Position numbers and translations under genes: made by a program
Part shown: one piece after another, positions 1 to 44,439 of the stretch
How positions within the stretch are numbered: position 1 is the stretch's first letter
How the letters are laid out: every line of letters begins with the position of its first letter
The notes under the pieces: generated by a model
What the model was told of the DNA's origin: nothing
What the model saw: the letters and a program-made list of their open reading frames with translations, nothing else
Databases searched by the model: none
From: Monodelphis domestica
Lineage: Eukaryota > Chordata > Mammalia > Didelphimorphia > Didelphidae
Assembly (NCBI RefSeq): GCF_027887165.1
Contig: NC_077227.1
Coordinates: 76,962,488-77,026,487, forward strand
Direction: 5' to 3'
Length of the DNA stretch: 64,000 nt

Positions 1-488
1 TCTGCATGCCAGATTTTCTAAGACCCTCCCTGGTTGAAACTAAGCATTTCAACCATCCAAGAAGCATGAGTATGAAGAATGGAACTTGGGAGTGTGACGG
101 AAACAGCTGGGGTGTCCTCTGTGATTGGAACATCTGGAGAACACATGAAAGCACATCTGGTGCCTACGTGACCAAGCAGCTGGAGTGAGTTTGTAGGAAC
201 AGCTGCATCGGGTGCCATTCCTGCTTGGCTCCGGTTGGGTGGGTGGGTTGAAAGAGCTACCTGTTCTGCAGCTGCCACTGCCAGGGTCATGGGTCTATTA
301 TGAGCCACAGAGACCCATTGGGTGGATGTATCAATAAGCTTGAGTCCTTCCCAACCACCCACCTTACAGATGATGCCCAAAAGAAATCCAGCATAAGGCA
401 CCAGGAAGAAGAGAGACTGATGTAACCTATCAGGAAAGTTTTGCAAAATATGAACTACGCCCATCATTTTATAATGCAATCAATACAA
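1..488. other. Unassigned intergenic sequence at window start
   Basis: Moderately GC-rich, non-repetitive-looking DNA to the left of an LTR. A 153-codon open frame covers most of it on the minus strand, but I recognise no domain, it starts in an AT-rich stretch, and no splice or polyadenylation signal supports it. By human synteny the neighbour upstream of HPS1 is HPSE2, so part of this could be its distal 3' flank; nothing seen here proves that. Confidence 0.3.
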
Positions 489-499
489 CTTTCAGATAG

Positions 500-1735
500 T
501 GTTAAGATTAAAATTTGGGCCAAACTGTGGCAGGTAAAAATTAGTTTTACTCTACAAGTATTATATTTTTAGAGGCTTATTTAAGATTAAGAATTTAAGA
601 AAATACAAGTAAGAAAGCATGTGCCTAGGTGGGCCAAGAGGCCCATTCAATTTCACTTACATCATGAGAGAAGCGTCTGCTTGGAAGCGGAAACAGGAAG
701 AGAGCCAGTAGGCTTTACAACCAGTTTAAATAGAAAATTTTGATCTTGCCCAGGTGAGGATCTTGGTGAGATCCTCACAAAGCATTCTGGGAAGTGGCCA
801 AGGACTTCTGGGGATTGGAGTCTGGGGTTCAAATCTCCATTTTTACATTTCACCGTGTGATTGTTTGGGAAGAAGGACTTCCCCAAAGGATCATGAAAAC
901 ATAATCAATTTAAAGATTACAATAATTTGAGGATAAGAAAAAAAAAAGAACAAAACCAATAATTGCTGGATGCATTGACAAAAAACCAGTTAGGGGGCAG
1001 TCCCCTTTGGCATGAAAGTATACATACAAATAAATGTTCAATCAACTACACCCAAAGTTCAATTTTGATCTTCTTGTGCAGCTTGTGGTCTGGAGGCTTC
1101 TTCATGATGTCTTCTCCAACAGTTCAGTTTCTAGATTCAGAGAGGTATCATCTTTCTTTACCTAAAATTCTTCTTAAAAGGAATTTTAACTTTGCGATTT
1201 AAATAATAATATTTTTTACATTTCCCCATGTTGAGGGTGATTGAAAAAACACAGGATTGCTTAGGGATGCATGGCTAAAGTATGAGGTATAGGAATCAAT
1301 TGGCAAAAGAAATTAAAAAGGCATCAGAAAAATCCAAATAAAAAAAGAAAATTACTGGATGAAAATGTAGACCATCAAAGTCTTATGTGTAAAAATTCTA
1401 AGTAAAGGAAAAATAAATCTATAACAGGTCCTTGAATCAGGGCCCAATTAAACTGATCTAAGCAATGATGCATTTACCCAGTCAGTAGCCAGGACTACAG
1501 AAAGTTACCACACTATGAAAGACAGAAAAAAGGACCAGATCATAGAAGCCAGGTAGGAGACAAGGTTTGGGATATTCATCTGTAAGTATTTTCAGAGTGA
1601 GTGTGAACACAAGGAAAGCCTATGTCATAACAAATGTTAAACATAGTAACCTCGAGTCTTCACACTAGGTTCAAGACCTTTGCATTGGCTTGGAAGTGCA
1701 TCAATCCATCCTGGATTGGCTTATCTTCTGACTGC
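500..1735 (-). mobile_element. ERV fossil, copy 1 (3' LTR plus part of interior)
   Basis: An LTR of about 350 bp (500-847) starts TGTTAAGATT and ends TTTTTACA. It is followed by interior sequence that matches, by eye, the interior next to the low-coordinate LTR of the ERV at 9545-13137. Orientation is minus: read that way the LTR has a TATTTAAA-type box and an AATAAA-type signal. The partner LTR is absent and similarity to the other copy stops near 1735. It is a broken, non-coding fossil, more diverged than copy 2. Confidence 0.75.
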
Positions 1736-1962
1736 TTCAGTCCAGAAATTTAGGTTCCCTAACTGATGGCACTATCATCCACACACAAGGCAGTGTAGAG
1801 TGTATAGGGAGAAGTAGGCCCCAGTTTATGCATAGTTGAGCAGATGAAATAAATGCCTCCAGTATGTGAATCAAAAGGCACAGAGAAGGTTTATTCTACC
1901 CCCAAATATCTCCTTTTCTCTGTCTGAAATTCTTCATTTCATTGCCAGGCAAAATGAAATTA

Positions 1963-2410
1963 CATTACATGACAAAGTGTTCTAAATCTTTTATAATCAG
2001 AGAGATGCAAATCAAAACAACTCTGAGGTATCACCTCACACCTAGCAGATTGGCTAACATGACAGCTATGGAAAGTAATGAATGCTGGAGGGGATGTGGT
2101 AAAGTCAGGACATTAATGCACTGCTGGTGGAGTTGTGAATTGATCCAACCATTCTGGAGGGCAATTTGGAATTATGTCCAAAGGGCACTAAAAGACTGTC
2201 TGCCCTTTGATACAGCCATAGCACTGCTGGGTTTGTACTCCAAAGAGATAATAAGGAAAAAGACATGTACAAGAATATTCATAGCTGTGCTCTTTGTGGT
2301 GGCAAAAAATTGGAAAATGAGGGGATGCCCTTCAATTGGGGAATGGCTGAACAAATTGTGGTACACGTTGGTGATGAAATACTATTGTGCTCAAAGGAAT
2401 AATAAGGTGT
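1963..2410 (+). mobile_element. L1 ORF2 C-terminal fragment
   Basis: The translated strand carries the L1 ORF2 C-terminal block: IREMQIKTTLRYHL, CWRGCGKVRTLMHCWW, then a piece resembling the usual KDTCTRIFIAALF segment. The frame stays open for about 150 codons. Both ends are truncated and no flanking duplication was found. The same block occurs on the minus strand in the two L1 copies at 14539-17541. Confidence 0.9.
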
Positions 2411-2411
2411 A

Positions 2412-2650
2412 GTAGCAGGGAAACAAGGTTTTATCAGGCTAAGCCTCAAGTCTGAGTTCAAATCTGTATTCAGACATTTACCAGCTGGGTGAACCAGAAC
2501 AAGACACTTAATCTTTTTGTGTTTCAATAACCATTATCTATAAAATAGGCATAATAGCATCTACTTCACAGGGCTGTTGTGAGGATAAAATGAGATTTTT
2601 ATAACATGCTTTATAAATATTATTGGTCATCATTATTATTGTCATTATCA
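2412..2650 (+). repeat. MIR/core-SINE copy
   Basis: The order of motifs is the MIR layout: a central 'agctgggtgaacc...caagacacttaatct' block, 'tctataaaataggcataat', 'cacagggctgttgtgaggat', and a tail ending in 'ataaatattattgg'. It abuts the L1 fragment without a gap. Confidence 0.75.
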
Positions 2651-2699
2651 GGTATATAATAGCAGAGAGGGAAATACACTCAGCTGTGAGTTCTGTTTA

Positions 2700-2865
2700 T
2701 GGATAGACTTCAGATGAACTTGAATGAGGAAAAATTAGATCTTTATTGTCACTAACTTTTACTGAAATTTGGCATTTCCTTTAATTATGTTAAATGTTAA
2801 AAATATTATTCTAAAGGAGTACCAGACTTCTAAAGAGGTGAATCAAAAAAGCTTAAGAACTCTTA
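2700..2865 (+). repeat. Decayed DNA-transposon (hAT-like) remnant
   Basis: It contains 'tctttattgtcactaacttt', 'ttggcatttcctttaattat' and an end 'aaaaaagcttaagaactc'. This resembles the family whose better copies lie at 21453-21682 and 43837-44045, which have 'ttcttaa' near their ends. Family name not assigned. Confidence 0.4.
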
Positions 2866-3700
2866 CACCAAAGTATTAATATTAATCTTCCACATTTTGC
2901 AGTGAATATTTTAGTTAAATGATCAGGCCTAAGAGAATTCCTGGGGGGGGGGGGACTTTGGGAGGAAGGAAGGAGGGCAAAGGGGATAATGATTTTTATA
3001 AATGACAACATAGAGCATCTAAATGGTCAGTGCTGCTAGGCATAGAGGGAATGAGACAGAAGAGGGACAGCAGAAAGTATGATGCTTTTTTATCTACTTC
3101 ACAATTTTGTCCATTCCTGACCTGATAAGTGGGATGTTTTCTCCTAGAGTGGTATTGGGGGAAAGACAAGGTATAGGGACGGTGACTTTCAGTAGCACAC
3201 TGGTAGAAGTCTTTTGGATTCATATTTGGGGATGAGTCAGCATGTGAATGACTGGGCCACCACTTGCTGGCTCTTGGCAGTAGAACCCCTAAGTGGAATG
3301 TGTCAGGGGTGCTAGGAACTCCACCCATGCCTTCAACCAAATCCTATAATCCTATACCCCAGCTGCTAGGCTGTATAGGTTGGACTATATTGTATCGGGT
3401 GTCCTAGGAGTTCCATTTATGCCCTCAACCTATCCTAGATCCTATCCCCTTTCTGAGTTATAGTGTCCTTGGTCGTTCCCCTTGCAAAAATGGGTATGGA
3501 AGCACAAATTTAGAAAGAGAAGGAAGTTATCGGGTCCAACCCCCTCTTTTTATGAAGAAAAGAAATCTATGGTCACACATGTAATAAGTAGCCCAGTCAG
3601 GATGTGAGCTTTAGGTCTTCTGGCTTGAAACCCCATGCTTTTGCCCAGATAAACAGAACACACAAAACATACAGGCAGCAACACCACCACACACGACGGA
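2866..3700. other. Intergenic DNA without a gene
   Basis: It holds a 12-base G run (2943-2954) and, at about 3490-3620, an old repeat of the type 'ttagaaagagaaggaagtta...gtccaaccccctctttttatg'. A similar sequence recurs at 24106-24300 and 46745-46850. The open frames here have no supporting features. Confidence 0.4.
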
Positions 3701-4017
3701 AAACAACGTGACCAACTCGTGCACCCTCGGGATCGCAGCCAAGATCCCACCAAGATCCCGCCTTCCTTCTACAGAGGAGCCGTTCTTGATCCCCCTTAAT
3801 TCAATCGCCTTCTCTACATCAACTCCAATTTATCCTGTACATATCTCATTTCTGCGCAGCGGCTTGCATGTCGTCTCCCCGTTTGACTGTCGCTTCCTCT
3901 CCGACTGCCTCAGTTTCCTCTCCTGCAAAGCCCAGATAATAATAGCAACACGCCCTCGATACCCTCCACAGGGCCGCCCCAGAAAGGCTAAGAGAGGTGC
4001 GGCGGCGAAGAGTAGGT

Positions 4018-4029
4018 GGTCACGTGACC
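4018..4029. promoter_or_regulatory. CLEAR/M-box-like palindrome GGTCACGTGACC
   Basis: It is a perfect 12-bp palindrome whose inner ten bases, GTCACGTGAC, equal the published CLEAR consensus bound by TFEB/TFE3/MITF; CACGTG is also bound by USF. It lies about 30-40 bp upstream of the likely first exon. HPS1 serves lysosome-related organelles, so control by this factor family would make sense. Binding itself is inference. Confidence 0.6.
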
Positions 4030-4059
4030 CTCCGTCAGCAACGCGCGCTCGGGTCCGGA

Positions 4060-4106
4060 AGACGGCCTGACTGAGCCGCGGGGGCCGCTGCAGCGGCTGC
4101 ATCCGG
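4060..4106 (+). other. Putative HPS1 non-coding exon 1
   Basis: GC-rich sequence immediately downstream of the promoter motifs ends in 'atccgg' followed by donor GTATGT. There is no ATG in a useful frame, in keeping with a 5'-untranslated exon. The 5' limit is a guess, and a second non-coding exon, as in human, may lie before 8730; I could not locate it. Confidence 0.4.
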
Positions 4107-5099
4107 GTATGTCCACCCATTTCCCCTCCTCCCTCGCTTTTCTCCTCTTCTCCGGGAGGGCCTGGGATTATGAGAGGGGTTTCATCCTGCTCCTGGGCGG
4201 GGGGGTCACGGAATAGACGGACGCGCAGATAAGAAAGACAACACCAGCAGAGATACACACACACGGGACGGATGGACACACAGACAACACCCCGGCAGAC
4301 AGACAAATACAGAAAACACACCCCGAGGCAGGTAGACACACGGACCTGGCAGACAGACACGAACCAGGCAGGGAAACACAAGTAGGGAGACAGGCATGCC
4401 CGCTGATAGACTTGGGAGGGAGCAGCAAGCCAGTTCCAGTATTTAGGAGAGTCCCTCCCCACAAGGAGAATGAAATGGGGCATTTAGAAAGTGGGCAAGA
4501 GGCCTTCCTCTTGGGAGCCTCAGAGGAGGCGGGGATTCTAAGAAAGTTCTGCCCCAAGCTACAGGCTAAACACCCTTTCCTTCCTGAAGTCAGGGCCTCC
4601 CCAACCTCAGTGAGAACATCTGCAATCTCCTCCCCCTCCTCCTCCTGGCACTTAAGTCAGAAAACCTTGATTAAGCAGTATACTGTGTTTGGGGTGCTGG
4701 GGTTAGGGAGGTGAATATTGACCCAGCCTCAGCCCTCAACCTTACAGTGCAGGGGGTCCTCACAGATAAGTATGCTACAAACAGAGGATGATAGGGACAA
4801 AGGTCTAGGCATAATGATGGGCAGAATTAGAGAAGGGTCAAGTCCCTCCTCACTTCCTCTCATAGAATCCCCCACCTTCTTCAAGACTCAACTTAAGGAA
4901 TCTTCTTTCTATTCCTTCAGTACCGGCAACCTTTTCTGATTGCCTTTCAACCCATTAGTGTCTTTCTTTCGGAGAGCCCCTCCCCTAAAGAGAGCAAAAC
5001 GGAGGATAGAAAGCTTCCTGGGAGGCTAATTTATTTTATATTGACTATATTTTGTATTTTTATTATTTTTTATTATTATGCACTTTTATATGCATATTA

Positions 5100-5215
5100 T
5101 TTTCTCCAGAAAATTGTATGCTCCTTGAGGGCATTCTTTGGTCCTTGTATCCCCAACCAAAGCACAGTGCCTGGCACATGGTAGACATATACTAAATACT
5201 TGATTGATATTTGAA
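5100..5215 (+). repeat. L2-like LINE 3' end
   Basis: Typical string of motifs: 'tgtatgctccttgagggc', 'tgtatccccaacc', 'agcacagtgcctggcacatg', then 'ctaaatacttgattg'. Similar L2-like ends occur near 6825, 13870, 22000, 33575, 44700 and 52375. Confidence 0.65.
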
Positions 5216-5510
5216 AATGATTCATAGAAGAGATGTCATCTGAGTAATAATAGCCCTCTCTTATAGTAAAACACTGCCTGGCTTTTTTTTTAAAACTGTG
5301 CTAACAACTTGTTCCATTTTACTTCCTCTCCTGGAACATTCATTTCCTGTTCTTAAAAAAATAATAGGGTTTAATTTGGAGAGAAAACAGAAAGATCCTT
5401 CAATCTAGAAAATTAAAATGAGCTCTCTGGTCTATAGCTTCTAATCAGTTAATTAGTTTGTAATCCCTAACAGGTGCCCTCAAAATTTTAAAGGCTTAAA
5501 ACTACACTGA

Positions 5511-5700
5511 GGGAGCAGTTAAAGTGGTTCAGTGGATCCAGAAGCAGGAGGTCCTGAGTTCATATCAGGCCTCAGACACTTCCTAGCTGGGTGACCCTAG
5601 ACAAGTCACAACTTCCATTGCTTAGCCCTTACCACTCTTATGCCTTAAAACCAATATACAGTATATGATTCTAAGATGGAGGCAAGGGTTTAAAAAAAAA
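5511..5700 (+). mobile_element. Mar1-type SINE with target-site duplication
   Basis: tRNA-derived marsupial SINE: head 'ggttcagtggatccag', middle 'gcctcagacacttcctagct', tail 'cttagcccttaccactctt' and a final poly(A). The flanks share 'aaactacactga' (5499-5510 and 5701-5712), which is its target-site duplication. Confidence 0.9.
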
Positions 5701-5734
5701 AAACTACACTGAGACTCTTGGGAAATCTTGTCTA

Positions 5735-6115
5735 TAGCACTTGAGGTGTGCAAAGCAATCTCATTTTCTTATTATCACAACCCTGTGAAGTAAGTGCTAT
5801 TTTTTTTTAACCCTTACCTTCCTTCTTGGAGTCAATACTGTGTATTGGCTCCAAGGCAGAAGAGTGGGAAAGGCTAGGCAATGGGGGTCAAGTGACTTGC
5901 CCAGGGTCACACAGCTGGGATGTGTCTGAGGCCAGATTTGAACCTAGCACCTCCTGTCTCTAGGCCTGACTTTCAATCCACTGAGCCACCCAGCTGCCCC
6001 CAGTAAGTGCTATTCTTAAACCCAGTTTTACAGATGAGGAAACTGAGAATGAGATAGTGAAATGACTTTTGCAGGGTCACACAGTCAGTAGGAGCCAGAA
6101 GAAGGTAGGTTTTAG
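5735..6115 (-). repeat. MIR copy split by a SINE
   Basis: The left part (5735-5801) and right part (6002-6115) form one minus-strand MIR: 'ctcattttcttattatcaca', 'ctgtgaagtaagtgctatt', 'cagttttacagatgagga', 'gcagggtcacacagtcag'. The Mar1 SINE at 5802-6001 interrupts it. Confidence 0.75.
5802..6001 (-). mobile_element. Mar1-type SINE inserted in a MIR
   Basis: Minus-strand copy, starting with a T run and ending 'ccactgagccacccagctgc'. The 13-base duplication 'agtaagtgctatt' lies at 5789-5801 and 6002-6014, so both the insertion point and the relative age (younger than the MIR) are clear. Confidence 0.92.
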
Positions 6116-6889
6116 CATCCTTAGAAGATAAAAGACATCAAAGAACCAGGGATGATCTACTTCCAGAAAAAAACTGATTCAACAACATTTTTCTTGGATC
6201 TTTTTTTTCTATTTGAGTTTCCTTCCACAAAAAAATTAATATGGAAAAATGTTTTGCATGACTGCACATGTAAAATATATGAGATTGCTTACCATCTCAA
6301 GCTGGGTTAGAGTGAGGGGAGGAAGGAGGGAATTTGAGATTCAATATTCTTTGAAAAAATATTGGAAGCTGTCTTTACATGTAATTGGGGGGGGATGTGA
6401 AATTAAATTTTAAAAATAAGTAAAAGAACCAGAGATGGGAACTCCTGAGATATGGGGGGCACACAATTCACATTGTTAGTTCTTACATCAATGAAATCAC
6501 TAGATCCCTAACGTAAGAAGAAATTTGAGTGATAAGGAGGAGCCAGTAGTCAAAAAGGAAGCACTCCCTTCTAGGACTACTCATGAAGTTTGGGAATATG
6601 AAGTGTATTTAACTTCCTTTTGACAAGTCTAAGCAACCTGTACTCAGCTGGATGCCAGTGTCTAGAAGCATTGTTGAAGTAATCCAAGATTGCCTAAGGA
6701 GACATTTGAGTTTCCTTGACAGGTTCCACCTGTCTGTGCAATCTCTCAGGCCCCTGCTCCATTTTGTTTAGGCCTGAAATAGAGAGGAATGAGAAATACA
6801 ATGTTTTTTCTTATTCTTTATGTTATATATATGGGGCAGACCTTTATCTTTGTATCCCCAGTGCTTAAAACAATGCCTGTTTCATGATA

Positions 6890-7075
6890 AGCCATTAGAA
6901 ACGCTTAGTTCAAATCCTGCCTCAGATACCAACTGTGTGATCTTGGGCAAGTCATTTAACCTCTATTTGTCTTAATTCACTAGAGAAGAAAATGGCAAAT
7001 CTCTCCACTATCTTTGCCAAGAAAACAACATAAAAGGTCATAAAGAGCCAGACACAGCTGAACAATTGTGCAGTG
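6890..7075 (+). repeat. tRNA-type SINE, second subfamily
   Basis: Contains 'ttcaaatcctgcctcagata', 'ctgtgtgatcttgggcaagt', 'gaaaatggcaaatctctcca', 'tctttgccaagaaaac' and 'gagccagacacagctgaaca'. It shares its 3' half with the copy at 62504-62725 and, on the minus strand, with 52250-52345. Confidence 0.7.
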
Positions 7076-7544
7076 ACAACATTGATTAATCAGATGATTG
7101 TTCAATGTGTTTGCAGCAACAGGTCTTCACCACCAGACTAAGATGACCGACCGCCCTGCCTATCTAAACATTTATTGAACTTCCTCCTTCCCTGCTATCC
7201 TCTTCAAGGTAAAATTGACATAATATATAAAATCCTGACCTGAGGGAAATGAACTCTTATGGCAGGCCAACCCTGACTGTGCTGGGACTTGGGGAGTGAC
7301 CGGGCTAAATTCTGTCAGAGGCATCATCTCACCCCAGGGAAAACCTAAGGAAAAAAATCCTTAAGCCTTCAGGTCATGGCCAGTCTGGGTCCATGGTCCA
7401 GTTCCAGGTTCCTTGATATTTAAAGTAGCTCATCACCAGAAGCCTAGACTCCATGTGATGGATTGGGGGAAGGTTTTGGAAAAAATCACTCATGAAACCA
7501 TCTTCCAATGCACAGAGTAACTGTCATCTGTGCCACAGTAGATA

Positions 7545-7775
7545 TAACTGCTGAACATTGAGGCAAGGGAAGACCCAAGTTCAAAATCAACCTCAGACAC
7601 TCACTATCAGAGTGACCCTTGGTAAGTCACTAGATAGCTATCTTCCTCAGATATCCTGTCCATAAAATGGTGCTATTAATAGCACCTCCTTTCCAGAGTT
7701 GTAAGATTAAGTGAGACAGCATATGTAAAAGGTTTTTCAAACCTTTAAGTACTTTATAAATGCTAGTTATTATTA
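7545..7775 (+). repeat. MIR/core-SINE copy
   Basis: Motifs in MIR order: 'caacctcagacactcactat', 'gtccataaaatggtgctatt', 'cacctcctttccagagttgt', 'aagtactttataaatgctag' and an ATT-rich tail. Confidence 0.7.
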
Positions 7776-8729
7776 TGATACATGTCAGAGTATATAATAA
7801 TAATATAATAAGATAGGGGTCCAGAAGAAGTCCAGACAAAATGCTTTTATGAAATTTGAGGTTGGAGGAAATAATTTCAGCTGTCTGTCCACTGAGCCCA
7901 ATTTTGAGTTGCTTTTAAGGAGGCATGGGACTCTGAGGTAAGAGAGAGTATATTCTAGATATGTGGGACAGCTTGGAATAGTAGATAGAGCTGACTTTAG
8001 AGCTGGGAGGTTCTGGATTCAAATGCTACCTGTGACCCTGGGCAAGTTCTTTACCCTCTCAGTATCTCAGGCAATATTCTGAGTCTGTCATGTGCCACCA
8101 ATCGCTATTGATAAAGGACGTTTCAGCAGGAGCTAAGATTTCATCATGACCACAATTAAATGACTTATCTTTTTTGTTTTTTTTTTAAAAGAAGGTGATA
8201 GGGAGCAGAGACTTGGTCAGACTCATGCATTTGGAAGATAATTTGGGCAGCTACAGGAAGGATGGATTGATTTGGAGTGATTGATTTTTATTTTCTTGTG
8301 TATTTTTTAGTTTTTTTCCCCCTCTTGGTCTTTATATTGTCTCATAAAGGGCCTCTCTGAATGATGTGCTAGGCTGAGAAGAGATGGCTTTCAAAGATGA
8401 ATAAGAGACAGTCCAAACCAATGACATTGAAATGGATTATTTCAGGGATTTTGCAGAATCTCCATGGCTTGCTCTCCATTTAAATTCAGAGTGGGTAATT
8501 TCTCAAAGTCCCCTTCAGGTTTTGGAATCTTTAGTTCTCTGGAGTGCTTCCTGGGGCCTAAGCTCACCTTTCTTTCTCATTTGCTTCCCTCAGTATTCAT
8601 TTACTCTTGGTCAGGGTGGGACTTTGCAAAGTAACAAGATCCTCACCCTCACCAGCTGTCTTCCCAGGTATGAGCTTTCCAGGAGGGCAGTCATGCCTCC
8701 AGCCTGACTTTGCCCTCTCTCCCTGGCAG

Positions 8730-41398
<32,669 letters not shown>

Positions 41399-42510
41399 GA
41401 GATTGGACTGTTCTGTCTCTCAGGTTCTTACAAGACATTTGTTTGGTCTATTCCATGGCTTCCCTCTTTCAGGACCTGTCCAAGGCCCCAAAATGTTCTG
41501 CCTTGAGGATAGACATGCCCCACTTCAGGTTCTCAGGCTCTGCACTGATACAGGTCACAGCTAATCCATGCTTACCCATCCATCATTTGGAGAAAAATGC
41601 CCTCCTGCTCAGTGATAGTTTTAAGGCAGCAGGATGAAATCTCCATGTCTATATATTCTTGAAAATCCCCACCCTGGCCAATGCATGGAATGAATGGTAT
41701 TCAGAGGCACCTTTCCATGCCACAAAGCAGACCTGGGGTGCTGTAGATCTTAGCATCTATGATAGAGGTGCCACTTTGTGTTAGACCAGGTTGAGGATTA
41801 GAGGCAGAGGTTGGGCTTCCCTTTAAATTATTCTTCTCTCTGCAAGAAAATGATGAGCTTTGAATGGGCTCTTGTGTTCTTAAAAGTTTCAGGGATTTTT
41901 ATGTCAGAACTTGGAGGTGCTAAACCTAGGGACTGCCTCTTCAGGTGTTCTCCCAAAAGAGGAGGAAGTTACTAATACCTGATATGCAGGGCTTTGTGAC
42001 CTTAGCTCCCTGCATAGCTTAAAGCACTTACCTTTCCTATTTTTCTTCACTGAATTTCCTTTTATCCTGTTAATTAGAACTGGAAGGAGAACTTGCTCAA
42101 ACATTTGACCTCCCTGTCTTTGCCTCCCCAAATCCAAAAGACCTCATTGACATCAAATAGTAAAGTAGAAAGAGGGCTTAGAGTAGGCTCATATGCCCTG
42201 CACAGTGGACAGGTTCCTAAAACTTGCTGACTCCCAGCTTTGTCTGTGTGGGCTAGGACTTGGTGCTTCTTGAATTCCAAGTAAAGGTAGAAAATGAAGA
42301 GAAGGGAAGGGGTTTTTGTCCTTTTAATGATACTCCATTGGATGGAATATCTGTCTTCCAAAAATGTAGTTTACACTCCAGAGCCTCAAAGAGTAGAAAG
42401 AAACAAGAAACCAATTTCTAGGTCTTCTGCAAATTTTAATCAAGGAGAAAGATATTGAATTGAAGAGGCATTGAATGATAATAATAAAACATTAAGTTCT
42501 ATAAATACCT
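41399..42510 (+). other. HPS1: HPS1 3' untranslated region
   Basis: About 1.1 kb follows the stop up to the first AATAAA. It contains no obvious interspersed repeat, unlike the DNA after it, as expected for a 3'UTR. The cleavage point is inferred to be 15-25 bases after the signal. Confidence 0.7.
42483..42488 (+). terminator. HPS1: HPS1 polyadenylation signal AATAAA
   Basis: First canonical AATAAA after the stop codon. T-rich sequence ('ctttttatc') lies within 100 bases downstream. Confidence 0.65.
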
Positions 42511-43836
42511 CATTTCTGCTTTATATATTGTAAATCTGCCCACACTACCTGCCCATTTCTTTTTATCAACACAGATAAGACTACAAGTGACTCTGTAGCC
42601 ACTGCAGTTTGAGTAGCTCTGGTTGTCCTCGCCCCAGGAGATGAGGAGACCATATTCCCGAGCTGAAATTTGCCAGTGAACTGCTACAACACACAGGACA
42701 ATCCAAATGCAGGCCCAGCCTCACTAGAACAAGACAAGGCTGGCTTAAAAAAACATCAGCCAAATTCAGCAAAGACCCTACAAATCTGGAGCTCCCTAAA
42801 AGGAATTAAACATTTGGGATTTTGAGTCCAGCAAGCAAACCCTGTCCTGTGAACCCACATTCCATAAGGATCTCCAAGAGGTTGACTATTGGACAAATGC
42901 CACAGTATGTCAAGCAGTCTGTATCATTTAAATAATACTGATGATAGTAACATCAATGAGCTCTCACAGTGTGCTCTGGGCAAACTGCTAAGCCCCAGTG
43001 TTCCTGGGACTGCTCCCATGGGCTTCCTTCCTCAGAATGGGTATAGTAGTATAGCATATGTCATTACTTATTCAGCCATGCAAAAGTTATCTCAAAGGCC
43101 CGGGTCTGACTTGTAAAGGAAACACACTAGAAAACTGACAGTTCAATTACAGGAGAAGAAGGGGGGAAAAAACTAATTTTCCTCTAGTAGCTCTTGGCGA
43201 TATTAGGGCATCCAGGAAGAGTGTGGGATAGACAATCTCTCCAAGCAGGTCTCTACAAATTCTTAAGAAACTCTAGTCCAATCAGATGCAAAATCCTATC
43301 AGTTTTACCTCCCTGATATCTCTTCTCAATTCAGTGCAGCCACCACCTAGCTCATATCCCTGGTTAGCATTTGCCTGGTCTAACTGGCCGCCTACTTCCA
43401 TTCTTTCCTAATACCCAATACATTTTTCACTCATTTGCTCAAAAATCATCGGTGATCTTTTACAAGCTGTTGTTTTGTTTTTCACTTTGTTGTTGTGGTG
43501 ACTATTCCCTTTTTAAAAATGCACAGACAGAAAAACCACGCACAGAGAAGACACAAATGGGGCTTTTGTGTTACTACCTCGTTAATTTAATCTGTTACTT
43601 CTTTAAAGACAACCTGTACATAATAGGAGTTCAGAGTTTCTTATAAAATCCCATGTTGTTTTGTACATATGAAAATGGTTGTATTTGTTGATGATTCTCA
43701 AGATCAAAACACAAAAGGGAAACCATCAGTGGCTTCCTGTTACCTTGAGGATAAAATAACCCCAATCTGGCTTCATGGTCTTACACAGACTGGACATTCT
43801 TCCCAAATAACCACAAGTTGTGTCCCACTGTATGAG

Positions 43837-44045
43837 AAGAGTTCTTAACTTGGGGTCTGGTGTTTAGACCCTTCAGGAGGGTCTGTGAGCTTAGATGGAA
43901 AAGAAATAAATATTTTCCCTAACTTTAACTAAAACTTTTCCTTCAGTTATGAATGCAGGCAATAAAAACCATTATTCTGAAGAACCCAAAGGCTTCATCA
44001 GACTGCCAAAAGGACCATGACCCCAAAAAAGGTTAAGAATCCCTG
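43837..44045 (+). mobile_element. hAT-like DNA transposon remnant with inverted ends
   Basis: The left end 'agagttcttaacttgggg' and the right end 'aaaaaaggttaagaatccct' are inverted relative to each other. The interior has 'tcagttatgaatgcaggcaa' and a non-coding body. Confidence 0.6.
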
Positions 44046-44439
44046 CTCTGTGGTCTCCATAAGTAAATGATGGTGCTGGAAGGCTCCATAACCAGAGGGC
44101 TCTGTCTGCAGTCTTGGCTTGTTCTTTTTTCATCAGTTACTTAAATGAAGACATAGAAGGCATTTTTATCAAATTTTCAAATAAATGAGCCGGAAGAGAT
44201 GGCTACCACAGATAGAATTGGAGAGAAGGGTTCAGTCCTAAGATTTCATCAGCATAGGGAACTTCTGGTGAGGAAACTCACTCAACTGATACAGACCTGT
44301 AACTCTTCTGTTTGTCATCTTAGAAAATTGCCTGGGTCTAAGGCAGAAATTTGTTTTGCGTGTCCACACATATTTGTAATGGCAATTCATAACTCATTCC
44401 ACTGTACATCTGCTGCTCTGCCTGGTTTCAACTCCACTA

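Larger units (their letters stand above)
3930..4110 (+). promoter_or_regulatory. Likely HPS1 promoter (CpG-rich)
   Basis: This is the only clearly CpG-rich block upstream of the HPS1 start codon, with several CGCG, GCGG and CCGG elements. It contains a CACGTG palindrome (4018-4029) and an ETS-type CCGGAAG (4055-4061), and ends at a good splice donor (4107, GTATGT). No TATA box is evident, as is usual for such promoters. HPS1 in human starts with non-coding exons, so a promoter some 4.6 kb before the ATG is reasonable. The transcription start is inferred. Confidence 0.65.
4107..8729 (+). other. HPS1 5'-UTR intron(s)
   Basis: The first 300 bases are rich in 'acagacagacac'-type simple sequence. 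Then come an L2-like 3' end (about 5100-5215), a Mar1 SINE (5511-5700), a MIR interrupted by a second Mar1 (5735-6115), an L2-like piece (6825-6890), a SINE (6890-7075), MIR-type pieces (7545-7775, 7970-8070) and an old L2-like scrap near 8225-8295. It ends in CCCTGGCAG at 8729, directly before the ATG. Confidence 0.5.

Noticed and set aside
3830-4557. Overlapping minus-strand frames of 130-217 codons over the CpG block
   Set aside because: Composition-driven frames in GC-rich and 'acagacag' simple sequence; Cys/Val/Leu-rich translations with no domain and no splice support.
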